From: an uncultured Eubacteriales bacterium
GTDB taxonomy: Bacteria; Bacillota; Clostridia; Oscillospirales; CAG-272
Direction: 5' to 3'
NCBI GenBank assembly: GCA_900547565.1
Contig: URHI01000010.1
Coordinates: 1-28,271, forward strand
DNA: 28,271 nucleotides
Positions 7,620-15,474 of the stretch are shown here, piece after piece. The first letter of the stretch is position 1. Every line of letters begins with the position of its first letter. A model generated the notes under the pieces. The model was not told the origin of the DNA. It saw nothing but the letters and a program-made list of their open reading frames with translations, and did not search any database. The translations under genes and the position numbers were made by a program.

Positions 7620-9776
7620 ATGGACATTATTGCAGCATTGGCACAGGAATTCAAACTGGACCGTGGGCAGGTGGAGCGTACGGTAGGCCTTATAGACGAG
7701 GGCAATACTATACCGTTTATAGCCCGATACCGCAAGGAGGTCACGGGATCGCTCGACGATACCGTGCTGAGAGATCTTGATGACCGGCTAACATATCTGC
7801 GCAACATAGAGAAGCGCAAGGAGGAGGTCAAGGGTCTTATTGACGCGCAGGGGAAACTGACCGAAGAGTTGGTTGCCGCTATTGACGCAGCCAAAACCAT
7901 CACCGAGGTCGATGACATTTACCGCCCATACCGCCCGAAGCGCAAAACCCGTGCGTCGGTGGCACGTGAGCGCGGACTGGAGCCGCTTGCCGGGCTTATT
8001 ATGGCGCAGCAGACGGTGTACGATCCGACCCTGCCTGTTGTGGCAGAGAGTTATGTGGATGCCGAAAAGGGCGTTGAAACATCGGACGCGGCACTGGCCG
8101 GTGCCATGGATATAATTGCGGAGGATGTGTCGGATAACGCCGACTTCCGAAAGACAATTCGTATGCTGACCTGGGATGACGGCGTGCTCAACTCAACAGG
8201 AAGCGGTGAGTCGGTTTATACACAGTATTACGAGTATGCCGAAAAGCTCAAAAAAATTCCCGGACACCGTATTCTTGCGATCAATCGCGGCGAAAAGGAG
8301 GAGTTTCTCAAGGTGACGCTTACCGCACCGCGTGAGCTTATCCTTAAATATCTCGGCAATAAGCTGATAACAAACTCCGGTTCGCCCGCCGTAACTTATA
8401 TCCGCGCTGCCATTGAGGACGGTTATGACCGCCTTATTGCGCCAAGCGTTGAGCGCGAGATACGCAACGATATGTTTGACAGTGCCAGTGAAGGAGCTAT
8501 AAAGCTGTTTGCGGTAAACCTGCATAATCTGCTTATGCAGTCGCCGCTAAAGGGGAAAACGGTGCTGGGATATGACCCCGGATACCGTACCGGCTGTAAG
8601 CTGGCCGTTGTTGATAAAACAGGAAAGGTGCTTGACACCGCCGTCATTTATCCGACAAAGCCGCAGGAGCGCATTGAGGAAAGCGGTCGTGTAGTTACAC
8701 GCCTGATACGCAAGTATGGCGTCAACGTCATTGCCATTGGCAATGGCACGGCTTCCAAGGAAAGTGAAATATTCATTGCAAACCTGCTGAAATCCATTCC
8801 CGAGGATGTAAAATATATCATGGTCAGCGAGGCGGGAGCGTCTGTTTATTCCGCGTCAAAGCTGGGGGCCGACGAGTTCCCTGATTTTGATGTGACACAG
8901 CGCTCGGCGGTTTCAATTGCGCGTCGATTGCAGGATCCGCTGGCAGAGCTGGTCAAAATCGATCCTAAATCCATTGGTGTCGGGCAGTATCAGCACGACA
9001 TGAAGCCGGCACGGCTTGACGACGCGCTGACCGGAGTGGTAGAGGATTGCGTAAATGCGGTCGGCATCGACCTCAACACTGCGTCGCACTCACTGCTGTC
9101 CTATATTTCGGGAATAAATGCTACCTGTGCCAAGAATATCGTCAAGTACCGCGAGGAAAACGGCGAATTCACCAGCCGCGCACAGATACTCAAGGTTCCT
9201 AAAATCGGCGCAAAAGCGTTTGAACAGTGCGCAGGCTTTCTTCGTGTTCCGGGAAGTGATGAAATACTGGATAACACAGGTGTGCACCCTGAGTCATATG
9301 ATGCAGCACGCCGGTTGCTTGATATGTTTGGCTACAGTGAACAGGACGTTAAAGAAGGCAAGCTGACACTGCTGTCCGAAAAGGTTAAGATCAAGGGAAT
9401 TGATAAGGTAGCTGCCATACTTGGGATAGGCGAGCCTACGTTGATAGACATTATCGGTGAGCTGGAAAAGCCCGGCCGTGATGTCCGCGACAGCTTGCCG
9501 CCCCCCGAATTGCGCGACGATATACTCGATATGAGCGATCTCAAGGAGGGAATGATACTTCGGGGAACGGTCAGAAATGTTATAGATTTCGGCGCGTTTG
9601 TGGACATAGGAGTACATCAGGACGGACTTGTGCATGTATCACAGCTTTCGGAGCGGTTTGTCAAGCACCCATCCGAGGTGGTATCGGTAGGCGATATAGT
9701 CAATGTCAAGGTGCTCGGAGTTGATATGCAGAAGAAAAAAATCTCTTTGTCAATGAAGGGCGTCAAGCAAGATTAA
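7620..9776 (+). CDS. tex: Tex/YdcI-type RNA-binding protein
   Basis: Tex is a conserved nucleic-acid-binding protein linked to transcription; its exact bacterial role is unsettled. The 718-residue length is normal. Seen in order: an N-terminal helical Tex domain with TIPFIARYRKEVTG, a YqgF/RNase H-like fold beginning near 'VLGYDPGYRTGCKLAVVD' (about 315-440), helix-hairpin-helix segments near LSYISGINATCAKNIVKYR and ILKVPKIGAKAFEQCAGFLR, and a C-terminal S1 domain (about 641-714, RGTVRNVIDFGAFVDIG). GAGGAA lies 8 nt before ATG 7620. It shares a transcript with uvrB. No convincing terminator follows, though a 223-nt non-coding gap does. Confidence 0.96.
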   Translation: MDIIAALAQEFKLDRGQVERTVGLIDEGNTIPFIARYRKEVTGSLDDTVLRDLDDRLTYLRNIEKRKEEVKGLIDAQGKLTEELVAAIDAAKTITEVDDIYRPYRPKRKTRASVARERGLEPLAGLIMAQQTVYDPTLPVVAESYVDAEKGVETSDAALAGAMDIIAEDVSDNADFRKTIRMLTWDDGVLNSTGSGESVYTQYYEYAEKLKKIPGHRILAINRGEKEEFLKVTLTAPRELILKYLGNKLITNSGSPAVTYIRAAIEDGYDRLIAPSVEREIRNDMFDSASEGAIKLFAVNLHNLLMQSPLKGKTVLGYDPGYRTGCKLAVVDKTGKVLDTAVIYPTKPQERIEESGRVVTRLIRKYGVNVIAIGNGTASKESEIFIANLLKSIPEDVKYIMVSEAGASVYSASKLGADEFPDFDVTQRSAVSIARRLQDPLAELVKIDPKSIGVGQYQHDMKPARLDDALTGVVEDCVNAVGIDLNTASHSLLSYISGINATCAKNIVKYREENGEFTSRAQILKVPKIGAKAFEQCAGFLRVPGSDEILDNTGVHPESYDAARRLLDMFGYSEQDVKEGKLTLLSEKVKIKGIDKVAAILGIGEPTLIDIIGELEKPGRDVRDSLPPPELRDDILDMSDLKEGMILRGTVRNVIDFGAFVDIGVHQDGLVHVSQLSERFVKHPSEVVSVGDIVNVKVLGVDMQKKKISLSMKGVKQD

Positions 9777-9849
9777 TATCTTAATATATTAACGCAAATG
9801 TGATTGAGCTGTGTCGGAGATGCGCGCACAAGCAAGATTTGTATGTGCA

Positions 9850-9861
9850 ATTTGTACAAAT
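9850..9861. promoter_or_regulatory. Perfect 12-bp palindrome upstream of the sugar ATPase promoter
   Basis: ATTTGTACAAAT is a perfect 12-bp inverted repeat about 30-40 bp upstream of the -35 region, in an AT-rich non-coding gap. A second perfect 12-bp palindrome (TTAATATATTAA, 9781-9792) lies just after the tex stop. The position would suit an activator or repressor site, but short AT-rich palindromes arise by chance. Confidence 0.3.
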
Positions 9862-9891
9862 AAAAAGTGCAAAGTTTGGGCGTTTAACATC

Positions 9892-9927
9892 TTTCAATTT
9901 TGCTCGTTTTTTGGTACAATATATAAT
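9892..9927 (+). promoter_or_regulatory. Promoter region of the MsmK-like ATPase gene
   Basis: Two overlapping solutions exist, both with 17-bp spacing. One is TTTGCT (9899-9904) with a perfect TATAAT (9922-9927). The other is TTTCAA (9892-9897) with TACAAT (9915-9920). The transcribed leader (about 9935-9999) contains a small nested hairpin: GCTGC 9952-9956 with GCGGC 9960-9964, inside CCGG/CCGG. The SD AAGGAGG follows at about 9983-9989. Confidence 0.65.
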
Positions 9928-9999
9928 GTTATAAAACAATGAGTCCCGGGAGCTGCTACGCGGCGTTGCCGGTTCCAAATTCAAGGAGGAATATTTTTA

Positions 10000-11112
10000 A
10001 TGGCAAGTTTATCCTTTAAGCACATTTATAAGAAGTATCCCGGCGGCGTTACCGCTGTGTCTGACTTCAATCTTGAGGTTAAGGACAAGGAGTTTCTGGT
10101 TTTGGTCGGACCTTCCGGTTGCGGTAAAACCACCACGCTCCGTATGATTGCAGGACTTGAGGAGATTACCGAGGGCGAGCTTTTCATCGGTGACCAGCTG
10201 GTCAATGATGTTGCCCCTAAGGACAGAAAAATAGCAATGGTGTTCCAGAACTATGCTCTTTATCCTCATATGTCCGTGTTTGAAAACATGTCCTTCGGCC
10301 TTAAGCTGAACAAGACTCCTAAGGAAGAAATCAAGCGCCGCGTTGAGGAAGCTGCCCGTATACTTGATATAACCCATCTGCTTGACAGAAAGCCCAAGGC
10401 TTTGTCCGGCGGTCAGAAGCAGCGTGTTGCGCTGGGCCGTGCTATTGTCCGTAATCCCAAAGTATTCCTTTTGGACGAGCCTCTTTCCAACCTCGATGCA
10501 AAGCTCCGTGCTGCAATGAGAACCGAGCTTACCAAGCTGCATCAGAGAGTCGGTACCACCTTCGTATACGTTACTCACGACCAGGTCGAGGCTATGACCA
10601 TGGCTACACGTATAGTCGTTATGAAGGACGGTCTTATTCAGCAGGTCGATACTCCTCAGAATCTGTATGACTATCCCTGCAACATTTTCGTTGCAGGCTT
10701 CATAGGCACGCCTCAGATGAACTTCATTACAGGTACGCTTGAAAAGAAGGGCGAAGATGTTTACTTCAACTTTGAGAGTTGCTCCATTAAGCTGCCTGCA
10801 GAAAAGGCCAATAACCCTGCACTCAAGGATTACATTGGTCAGGAAGTTGTTATGGGTATCCGTCCCGAATGTATTCACGACGAGCCTGTTCACATCGCTA
10901 CCTTTGCTGATAGTGTTGTCGAAACTTACGTCGATGTTACCGAGCTTATGGGTGCCGAGATCTACCTCTACATAACAATTGGTGAAACCAATCTTATTGC
11001 TCGTGTGTCCTCACGCTCCACCTCGCGTGCCGGCGATACCATCAAGGTCGCCTTTGATACCTCCAGAATTCATATCTTTGATAAGGATACCGAGCGTTGC
11101 ATTGTTCACTGA
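10000..11112 (+). CDS. msmK: MsmK/UgpC/MalK-family sugar ABC transporter ATPase (orphan)
   Basis: ATP-hydrolysing subunit of carbohydrate importers of the CUT1 class, acting at the inner face of the membrane. The 370 residues contain Walker A GPSGCGKT (37-44), Q-loop VFQNYALYPHM, ABC signature LSGGQ (135-139), Walker B VFLLDE (155-160), H-loop VTHDQ (193) and a C-terminal TOBE/regulatory region (about 240-370, IGTPQMNF and VMGIRPE). No permease or binding protein is nearby. The gene is flanked by its own promoter and terminator, which fits the known multitask ATPases that energise many sugar importers in Firmicutes. Codon use resembles rpsB and tsf (AAG, GCT, CGT favoured), pointing to high expression. 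Exact substrates cannot be read from the sequence; the symbol names the family type. Confidence 0.93.
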   Translation: MASLSFKHIYKKYPGGVTAVSDFNLEVKDKEFLVLVGPSGCGKTTTLRMIAGLEEITEGELFIGDQLVNDVAPKDRKIAMVFQNYALYPHMSVFENMSFGLKLNKTPKEEIKRRVEEAARILDITHLLDRKPKALSGGQKQRVALGRAIVRNPKVFLLDEPLSNLDAKLRAAMRTELTKLHQRVGTTFVYVTHDQVEAMTMATRIVVMKDGLIQQVDTPQNLYDYPCNIFVAGFIGTPQMNFITGTLEKKGEDVYFNFESCSIKLPAEKANNPALKDYIGQEVVMGIRPECIHDEPVHIATFADSVVETYVDVTELMGAEIYLYITIGETNLIARVSSRSTSRAGDTIKVAFDTSRIHIFDKDTERCIVH

Positions 11113-11156
11113 TGCGATACGGCGTACGCATATAACATTTTACGGGGACGTCCTTT

Positions 11157-11175
11157 GCGGGCGTTCCCGCTTTTT
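11157..11175 (+). terminator. Rho-independent terminator of the MsmK-like gene
   Basis: GCGGG (11157-11161), loop CGTT and CCCGC (11166-11170) are followed by TTTTT (11171-11175). An alternative, longer pairing extends upstream from GGGGACG near 11144. Only 3 bases later the next promoter's -35 begins. Confidence 0.82.
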
Positions 11176-11178
11176 GTG

Positions 11179-11207
11179 TTGACAAATATGCGGAATTATC
11201 TTATAAT
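11179..11207 (+). promoter_or_regulatory. Full-consensus sigma-A promoter of the CPBP protease-tadA unit
   Basis: TTGACA (11179-11184), exactly 17 bp, then TATAAT (11202-11207): a 12 of 12 match to the vegetative consensus. The predicted start of transcription is near 11214. Confidence 0.92.
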
Positions 11208-11240
11208 ATAACGTAGTACATGAAAGGCATGGTTGCGGTG

Positions 11241-12254
11241 ATGTCTGAGAACACTTATGAAAAAGAATACAGAGGCACACTCATACGCATAGGCGCGAGT
11301 ATGCTGATGCTGTTGCTGATGTTCAACGTGCTGTTCGTTATTCAGTCTGCTGTGGGTGAGGTGCTCGAGAAGCTGTTGGATTATCAGAGCTATTATATTG
11401 TGGATCAATTGCTTTATGGGCTTACGTACGCGGCGGTGTTTTTTATTCCGGTGGCCTTCTTTTATATTCTCGGCGGACGACGCTCACAGCCGGTGCTGAC
11501 TCAGGTGAGGCTTGACCGTCAGTTCCCTTTAATGCTGGTGGCTTCTGTGACCGTTATATTATGCGCTGCAACGATTAATTATTATTTCATGGAAACGGTG
11601 CACTTTTCAGAGTTTACCCGTGTATTTATTCAAGATGACCCGTTGGATACCAACTACAAGCTGGTTATGGCTGTTTTTACAACGGCCATAGTTCCTGCGT
11701 TTGTTGAAGAGTTGCTTTTTCGCGGCGTTGTGCTGACCAATATTCTGCCTTACGGTCGTACTCCGGCGGTGCTTATCAGCGCGGTCCTGTTCGGGCTTAT
11801 GCATCAGAATCCGGGACAGATTTTTTATGCTACAATGGCCGGTGTCGTGCTTGGACTGGTCTATGTCCGTACTCGTTCTATCTGGGGTGGAGTGATTATT
11901 CATTTTGTCAACAACCTGTTCAGTGTTTTCGAACAGCTTTTGTTTGACCGGCTTGAAGCTGCACAGGCCTCTGAGCTGTGTACTTATATTGAAGGCGTGC
12001 TGTTTTTGGCAGGAGTCATATGTATTATTATTCTGATCCGCACTAATAAAAGACGCGTCCGTGACTTTTCTGAGAGTGGCTTTGGCAGAGTCTTGGAGCC
12101 TGATGAGATGTATGTTGAGCGTCCGCTTGAAAAGGGCAGGGCGGTTCGCCAGTTCTTTAACCCTACAGTGACAATATTCCTGATCATTTCCTGTCTTGAG
12201 ATGCTGTATTATATTATTCTGGCGTTGCAGTTGTATGCAGGTGTGGTATCATGA
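11241..12254 (+). CDS. CPBP-family intramembrane metalloprotease
   Basis: Polytopic membrane protein of the CAAX-protease/bacteriocin-processing (CPBP, Abi) family, 337 residues from this start. The conserved motifs are present: FVEELLFRG (EExxxR, about 156-161), FGLMHQNPGQ (His about 188) and IIHFVNNLFS (His about 221), which together form the glutamate/histidine metal site. Seven or eight hydrophobic segments are visible, the first at about 14-38. Start choice is uncertain: ATG 11220 lies only about 6 nt after the predicted transcription start, so it would be nearly leaderless. ATG 11241 has a GAAAGG 13 nt upstream and is preferred. The substrate is unknown. The stop overlaps the tadA start as ATGA, so the two are translationally coupled. 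A tail after the last catalytic helix (about 245-310) is charged and cytosolic-looking. Confidence 0.88.
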   Translation: MSENTYEKEYRGTLIRIGASMLMLLLMFNVLFVIQSAVGEVLEKLLDYQSYYIVDQLLYGLTYAAVFFIPVAFFYILGGRRSQPVLTQVRLDRQFPLMLVASVTVILCAATINYYFMETVHFSEFTRVFIQDDPLDTNYKLVMAVFTTAIVPAFVEELLFRGVVLTNILPYGRTPAVLISAVLFGLMHQNPGQIFYATMAGVVLGLVYVRTRSIWGGVIIHFVNNLFSVFEQLLFDRLEAAQASELCTYIEGVLFLAGVICIIILIRTNKRRVRDFSESGFGRVLEPDEMYVERPLEKGRAVRQFFNPTVTIFLIISCLEMLYYIILALQLYAGVVS

Positions 12255-12727
12255 CGCGCGATCAGATGTTTATGCAGGCAGCTCTCGCTCAGGCGCGACT
12301 CGCGGCTGACGAGGGAGAGGTTCCGGTCGGTGCAGTGGTGGTCTATCGGGACGAAATAATTGCCGCCGCCCACAACACCCGTGAAAATGATAAATGTGCG
12401 ACCTCCCATGCCGAGCTTCGTGCGCTGGAAATGGCATGCAGCGCGCGCGGCGGCTGGCGTCTGTTTGACTGTGAGCTTTATGTCACACTGGAGCCTTGCG
12501 CCATGTGTGCGGGAGCAGCGGTCAACGCACGGGTTGAACGTGTGGTATACGGTGCGCCGGACAAGCGTTTCGGTGCGCTTGGCAGTGCATTTGATCTGAT
12601 GGCTGTGGAGCTTAATCACAGGTATGAGGTCGTTGCGGGTGTGCTCGAGGATGAGTGCCGTGAATTGCTACAGAGCTTTTTCAGACAACGCCGGGGCTTT
12701 CGTAATGCCGACGGAACCGGAAATTAA
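12251..12727 (+). CDS. tadA: tRNA-specific adenosine deaminase
   Basis: TadA deaminates adenosine 34 to inosine in tRNA-Arg(ACG), widening CGN decoding. The 158 residues contain the zinc-deaminase motifs SHAE (His53, Glu55 as ligand and proton shuttle) and PCAMC (Cys83, Cys86), plus VPVGAVVV near the N-terminus and the C-terminal FFRQRR typical of TadA. Cytosine or guanine deaminase relatives are less likely, because the order and spacing match TadA. It begins inside the CPBP stop codon (ATGA) and has no separate promoter. Confidence 0.95.
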   Translation: MTRDQMFMQAALAQARLAADEGEVPVGAVVVYRDEIIAAAHNTRENDKCATSHAELRALEMACSARGGWRLFDCELYVTLEPCAMCAGAAVNARVERVVYGAPDKRFGALGSAFDLMAVELNHRYEVVAGVLEDECRELLQSFFRQRRGFRNADGTGN

Positions 12728-12818
12728 CAGATACAGGTAATATTGAATATAACGGGTGTATGGCCAGTGATAATTTGGTAAAATACATCCTTTATTTTAT
12801 TAATTTGTGCCAAAGGGA

Positions 12819-12847
12819 TTGAAAAATATGCATTTTTATTGTAAAAT
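12819..12847 (+). promoter_or_regulatory. Promoter of the long M16-lgt-folD-GH78 operon
   Basis: TTGAAA (12819-12824), 17 bp, TAAAAT (12842-12847). The 156-nt gap from tadA to this site shows no clear terminator. The SD AAAGGAGGG (12861-12869) follows, with a small possible hairpin GGGT/ACCC (12867-12880) between it and the ATG. Confidence 0.7.
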
Positions 12848-12883
12848 GATATGAGTAATAAAAGGAGGGTGATATAACCCTTT

Positions 12884-14179
12884 ATGCAGATGACCAGTGA
12901 AACTATAGGAGAGCGCGGCACACTCCGCGCTGTTGAAACACATAAATTCAAGCGCAACAATTTGTTTTTGACACGCGTGCTTGACATTTCGCCTGAAACT
13001 ACTCCGTGTGACATGCTGTTGCTTTCGGTGCTGAGCAGGCAAACCTCGGCATATCCGTCAAACGCGTTGCTCAGCCGGCGCTGCGAGGAGCTGTACGGCG
13101 CAGTTGTCGATGGATTTGTGAACTTTTTCGGCGAGCGGCTGATCATGGTGCTGTTCGGTGATTTTGTGTCAGACTCGGCGCTTGGAGGCGGGGATGAGAT
13201 TGCCCGTGGCGTGGTTGGTCTGCTTGCATCGATTTGGCAGGCACCGGTGCTTGATGAGGTTGGACTGTTACCTGAAGAGGAAGTAGAGCATGCCAAGCAG
13301 GCACTGTGTGACAGCATACGGGCTGCTGACAACGATCCGGCCGCCTACGCGTCAAGACGGTGCCGCGAGCTTACCTGTGAGGGTAGCCCGCAGGGCTATA
13401 CGGTTACTGTCGCGGACGTTGAAAAAATCACGCCGGAACAGCTTACAGCTCGCTATATGGAGCTGCGTAAAAGCGGTGGATTTACGGCGTTTTACATTGG
13501 TGACCAACCGGCCGGGCAGGTGACCGCGCTTGTGTCTGAGTACTTTGGTGATGCCTGTATCGGCGTGACTGAACCGCTTTACCCGCATGCAGTGTTGCCT
13601 TGCGGAGACATACCACGGTATGTTACCGAACAGCGGGCTGTAGGACAGGGTAAGCTGTGCATGGCATTTTACAGCGGAGAGCTTATGTCGGATACGGACG
13701 ATTATTATGCAACGCTTATGGCGGTCGAGGTATTCGGTGGCTCGCCTGTGGCAAAGTTGTTTATGAATGTTCGCGAGCGGCTGAGTCTGTGCTATTATTG
13801 CAGTGCGGCATACAACAGGCTGGGCGGAATCGTGTATGTGTCCTCCGGAGTGTCGGCCGATAAACGCAATCAGGCCGAGCGCGAAATACTTGCACAGTTC
13901 TCTCAGATTTGCCGGGGGAACATCACTGATGATGAACTTGAAGCGGCGCGGCTGTCGCTTATCAATTCGGCAATTCAGATAGAGGACAAGCCATATTCTA
14001 TGTGGAGCTTTTATGAGCACAGAATACGGCTGGGACTGGATTGCTCAATCGAACGTCATATTGAACGGATACGTAACGTCACTGTCAGTCAGATAAAAGA
14101 TGCTGCAGCAAAATGGCGTTTGGGAGTGGTATTTTTCATACAGCCGCAAGGCGGGGAGGACAATGAATATGACGACTGA
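12884..14179 (+). CDS. YmfF-like M16-family protein without the zinc motif
   Basis: Protein of 431 residues with the fold and layout of M16 peptidases (for example the YSGELMSDTDDYYATLMAVEVFGGSPVAKLFMNVRE-type C-domain segment at 13670-13790) but no HxxEH at the N-terminal position. It is therefore probably a non-catalytic partner. It directly precedes a paralogue that has HFLEH, the arrangement of Bacillus ymfF-ymfH. In Bacillus subtilis that locus has been connected to the 5-aminopentanol modification of elongation factor P; whether that role holds here is inference, and efp is not in the window. The start is ATG 12884 with a very strong AAAGGAGGG, though the spacing (15 nt) is long; ATG 12890 is an alternative. 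First gene of a probable nine-gene operon. Confidence 0.85.
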   Translation: MQMTSETIGERGTLRAVETHKFKRNNLFLTRVLDISPETTPCDMLLLSVLSRQTSAYPSNALLSRRCEELYGAVVDGFVNFFGERLIMVLFGDFVSDSALGGGDEIARGVVGLLASIWQAPVLDEVGLLPEEEVEHAKQALCDSIRAADNDPAAYASRRCRELTCEGSPQGYTVTVADVEKITPEQLTARYMELRKSGGFTAFYIGDQPAGQVTALVSEYFGDACIGVTEPLYPHAVLPCGDIPRYVTEQRAVGQGKLCMAFYSGELMSDTDDYYATLMAVEVFGGSPVAKLFMNVRERLSLCYYCSAAYNRLGGIVYVSSGVSADKRNQAEREILAQFSQICRGNITDDELEAARLSLINSAIQIEDKPYSMWSFYEHRIRLGLDCSIERHIERIRNVTVSQIKDAAAKWRLGVVFFIQPQGGEDNEYDD

Positions 14180-15452
14180 ATGGTTCAGCTCCGCACGTCT
14201 TGGTGAGCGGTATTGCCGCATTAAGACGGACGGCCGCCCCGATGTATACGTGTTTCCCAAAAACATGAGCAATACATATGCATTATGCGCCGTGCATTAT
14301 GGCTCGGTAGACAGAAGTTATTGTCTTGAGGACGGTGAGCCGATCGTATTGCCGGATGGCATTGCGCATTTCCTGGAGCATAAAATGTTTACACAGCCCG
14401 ACGGAACTGACGCCTTTGACCGATTTTCTGCTTTGGGAGCGGACGCAAACGCATATACCGCGTATGACCGCACAGTGTATCTGTTTAACTGCACGTCTGA
14501 TTTTGATAAGTCGTTTGCAACGCTGCTGGATATGGTGACTCACCCGTATTTTACAGCGCAAAGCGTAAAAAAAGAGCAGGGAATTATTGCGCAGGAGATC
14601 GGCATGTACGACGATGATCCGGACTCGGTGTGTTACATAAACATGCTTCGGGCACTGTACCCAAATCATCCGCTGAGCACTAACGTGTGCGGCACGGTGA
14701 AGTCGATAGCCCGCATAACTCCTGAGCTGCTGTATGACTGTCACAGAGTGTTTTACAACCCGTCAAATATGGTTATAATCGTCTGTGGAGCAGTAGATGA
14801 AAAGCGCGTTGCGGAATTGGTAGAACAAAACTATGCGCCGACCGGAGTGCTGAGCTTCCGGAGTTGCGTGCCTCGTGACAATGACAGTCCGGCGCAAAAG
14901 AGTATCACACAGTGTATGCAGGTGGCAATGCCGTTGTTTGTCATGGGATTTAAGGAACGTCAGACCGATGCCGATCCTGTGACCCGTCAGCGCCGGGATG
15001 TGTTGGCCTCAATACTGGAGAGAATGCTGTTTTCAACGTCGGGAACACTGTACAACAACCTGTACGACGCAGGTATGATAACAAGTCCGTTGTCCTGCGG
15101 AAGACTTGCTGAAGAGGACTATGCCTACACCGAGCTGTGCGGCTCTGCCAAGGATGCCAACGCTGTTTGCGAATATATTATATCACATATAAATAACATT
15201 CGAAAATCCGGACTATCCAAGGATGATTTTGTGAGGTGTAAGCGCAAGCGCCTGGGCGATGCTATTTCACGGTTTGATTCAACCGAGGAGATAGCAAATT
15301 CGCTGATCGGGTATGCTTTTGACGGGCTTGACATATTGGATGATATCAATGTCATTCAAAGTGTTACATTTGACGAGCTTTGCGGGCTTTTTGAAACTAT
15401 GTATCTTGAACAGGATACCGCGGTATCGTTTGTGTTGCCGACGGTTAAATGA
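14169..15452 (+). CDS. YmfH-like M16 zinc peptidase
   Basis: Catalytic-looking partner of the upstream protein, about 427 residues. The inverted zinc motif HFLEH (His67, Glu70, His71) is present, followed by the downstream helix with EQGIIAQEIGMYDDDP that would supply the third ligand (Glu). The processing-peptidase middle region ANAYTAYDRTVYLF also fits. Pitrilysin-family enzymes cut short peptides; the Bacillus counterpart YmfH is associated with EF-P modification, and its true substrate is uncertain. GGAGG (14155-14159) is 9 nt before ATG 14169 and only 3 nt before ATG 14163, so 14169 is preferred. The frame overlaps the end of the upstream gene, consistent with coupled synthesis of a heterodimer. 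lgt follows after 22 nt. Confidence 0.88.
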   Translation: MTTEWFSSARLGERYCRIKTDGRPDVYVFPKNMSNTYALCAVHYGSVDRSYCLEDGEPIVLPDGIAHFLEHKMFTQPDGTDAFDRFSALGADANAYTAYDRTVYLFNCTSDFDKSFATLLDMVTHPYFTAQSVKKEQGIIAQEIGMYDDDPDSVCYINMLRALYPNHPLSTNVCGTVKSIARITPELLYDCHRVFYNPSNMVIIVCGAVDEKRVAELVEQNYAPTGVLSFRSCVPRDNDSPAQKSITQCMQVAMPLFVMGFKERQTDADPVTRQRRDVLASILERMLFSTSGTLYNNLYDAGMITSPLSCGRLAEEDYAYTELCGSAKDANAVCEYIISHINNIRKSGLSKDDFVRCKRKRLGDAISRFDSTEEIANSLIGYAFDGLDILDDINVIQSVTFDELCGLFETMYLEQDTAVSFVLPTVK

Positions 15453-15474
15453 AAAAAGAAAGGAATTAAACGAT

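Noticed and set aside
10009..10893. Open frame of 294 codons on the minus strand across the ABC ATPase gene
   Set aside because: The sense strand encodes an intact ABC ATPase with all motifs. Biased codons in a highly expressed gene leave the opposite strand open by chance.
12728..12883. Possible signal-recognition-particle RNA after tadA
   Set aside because: The gap is short and AT-rich, lacks the conserved GGAA-tetraloop hairpin, and holds a promoter and SD instead.
13352..14020. Minus-strand frame of 222 codons inside the first M16 gene
   Set aside because: No start signals or recognisable domain, and it lies fully inside a clear + strand gene.
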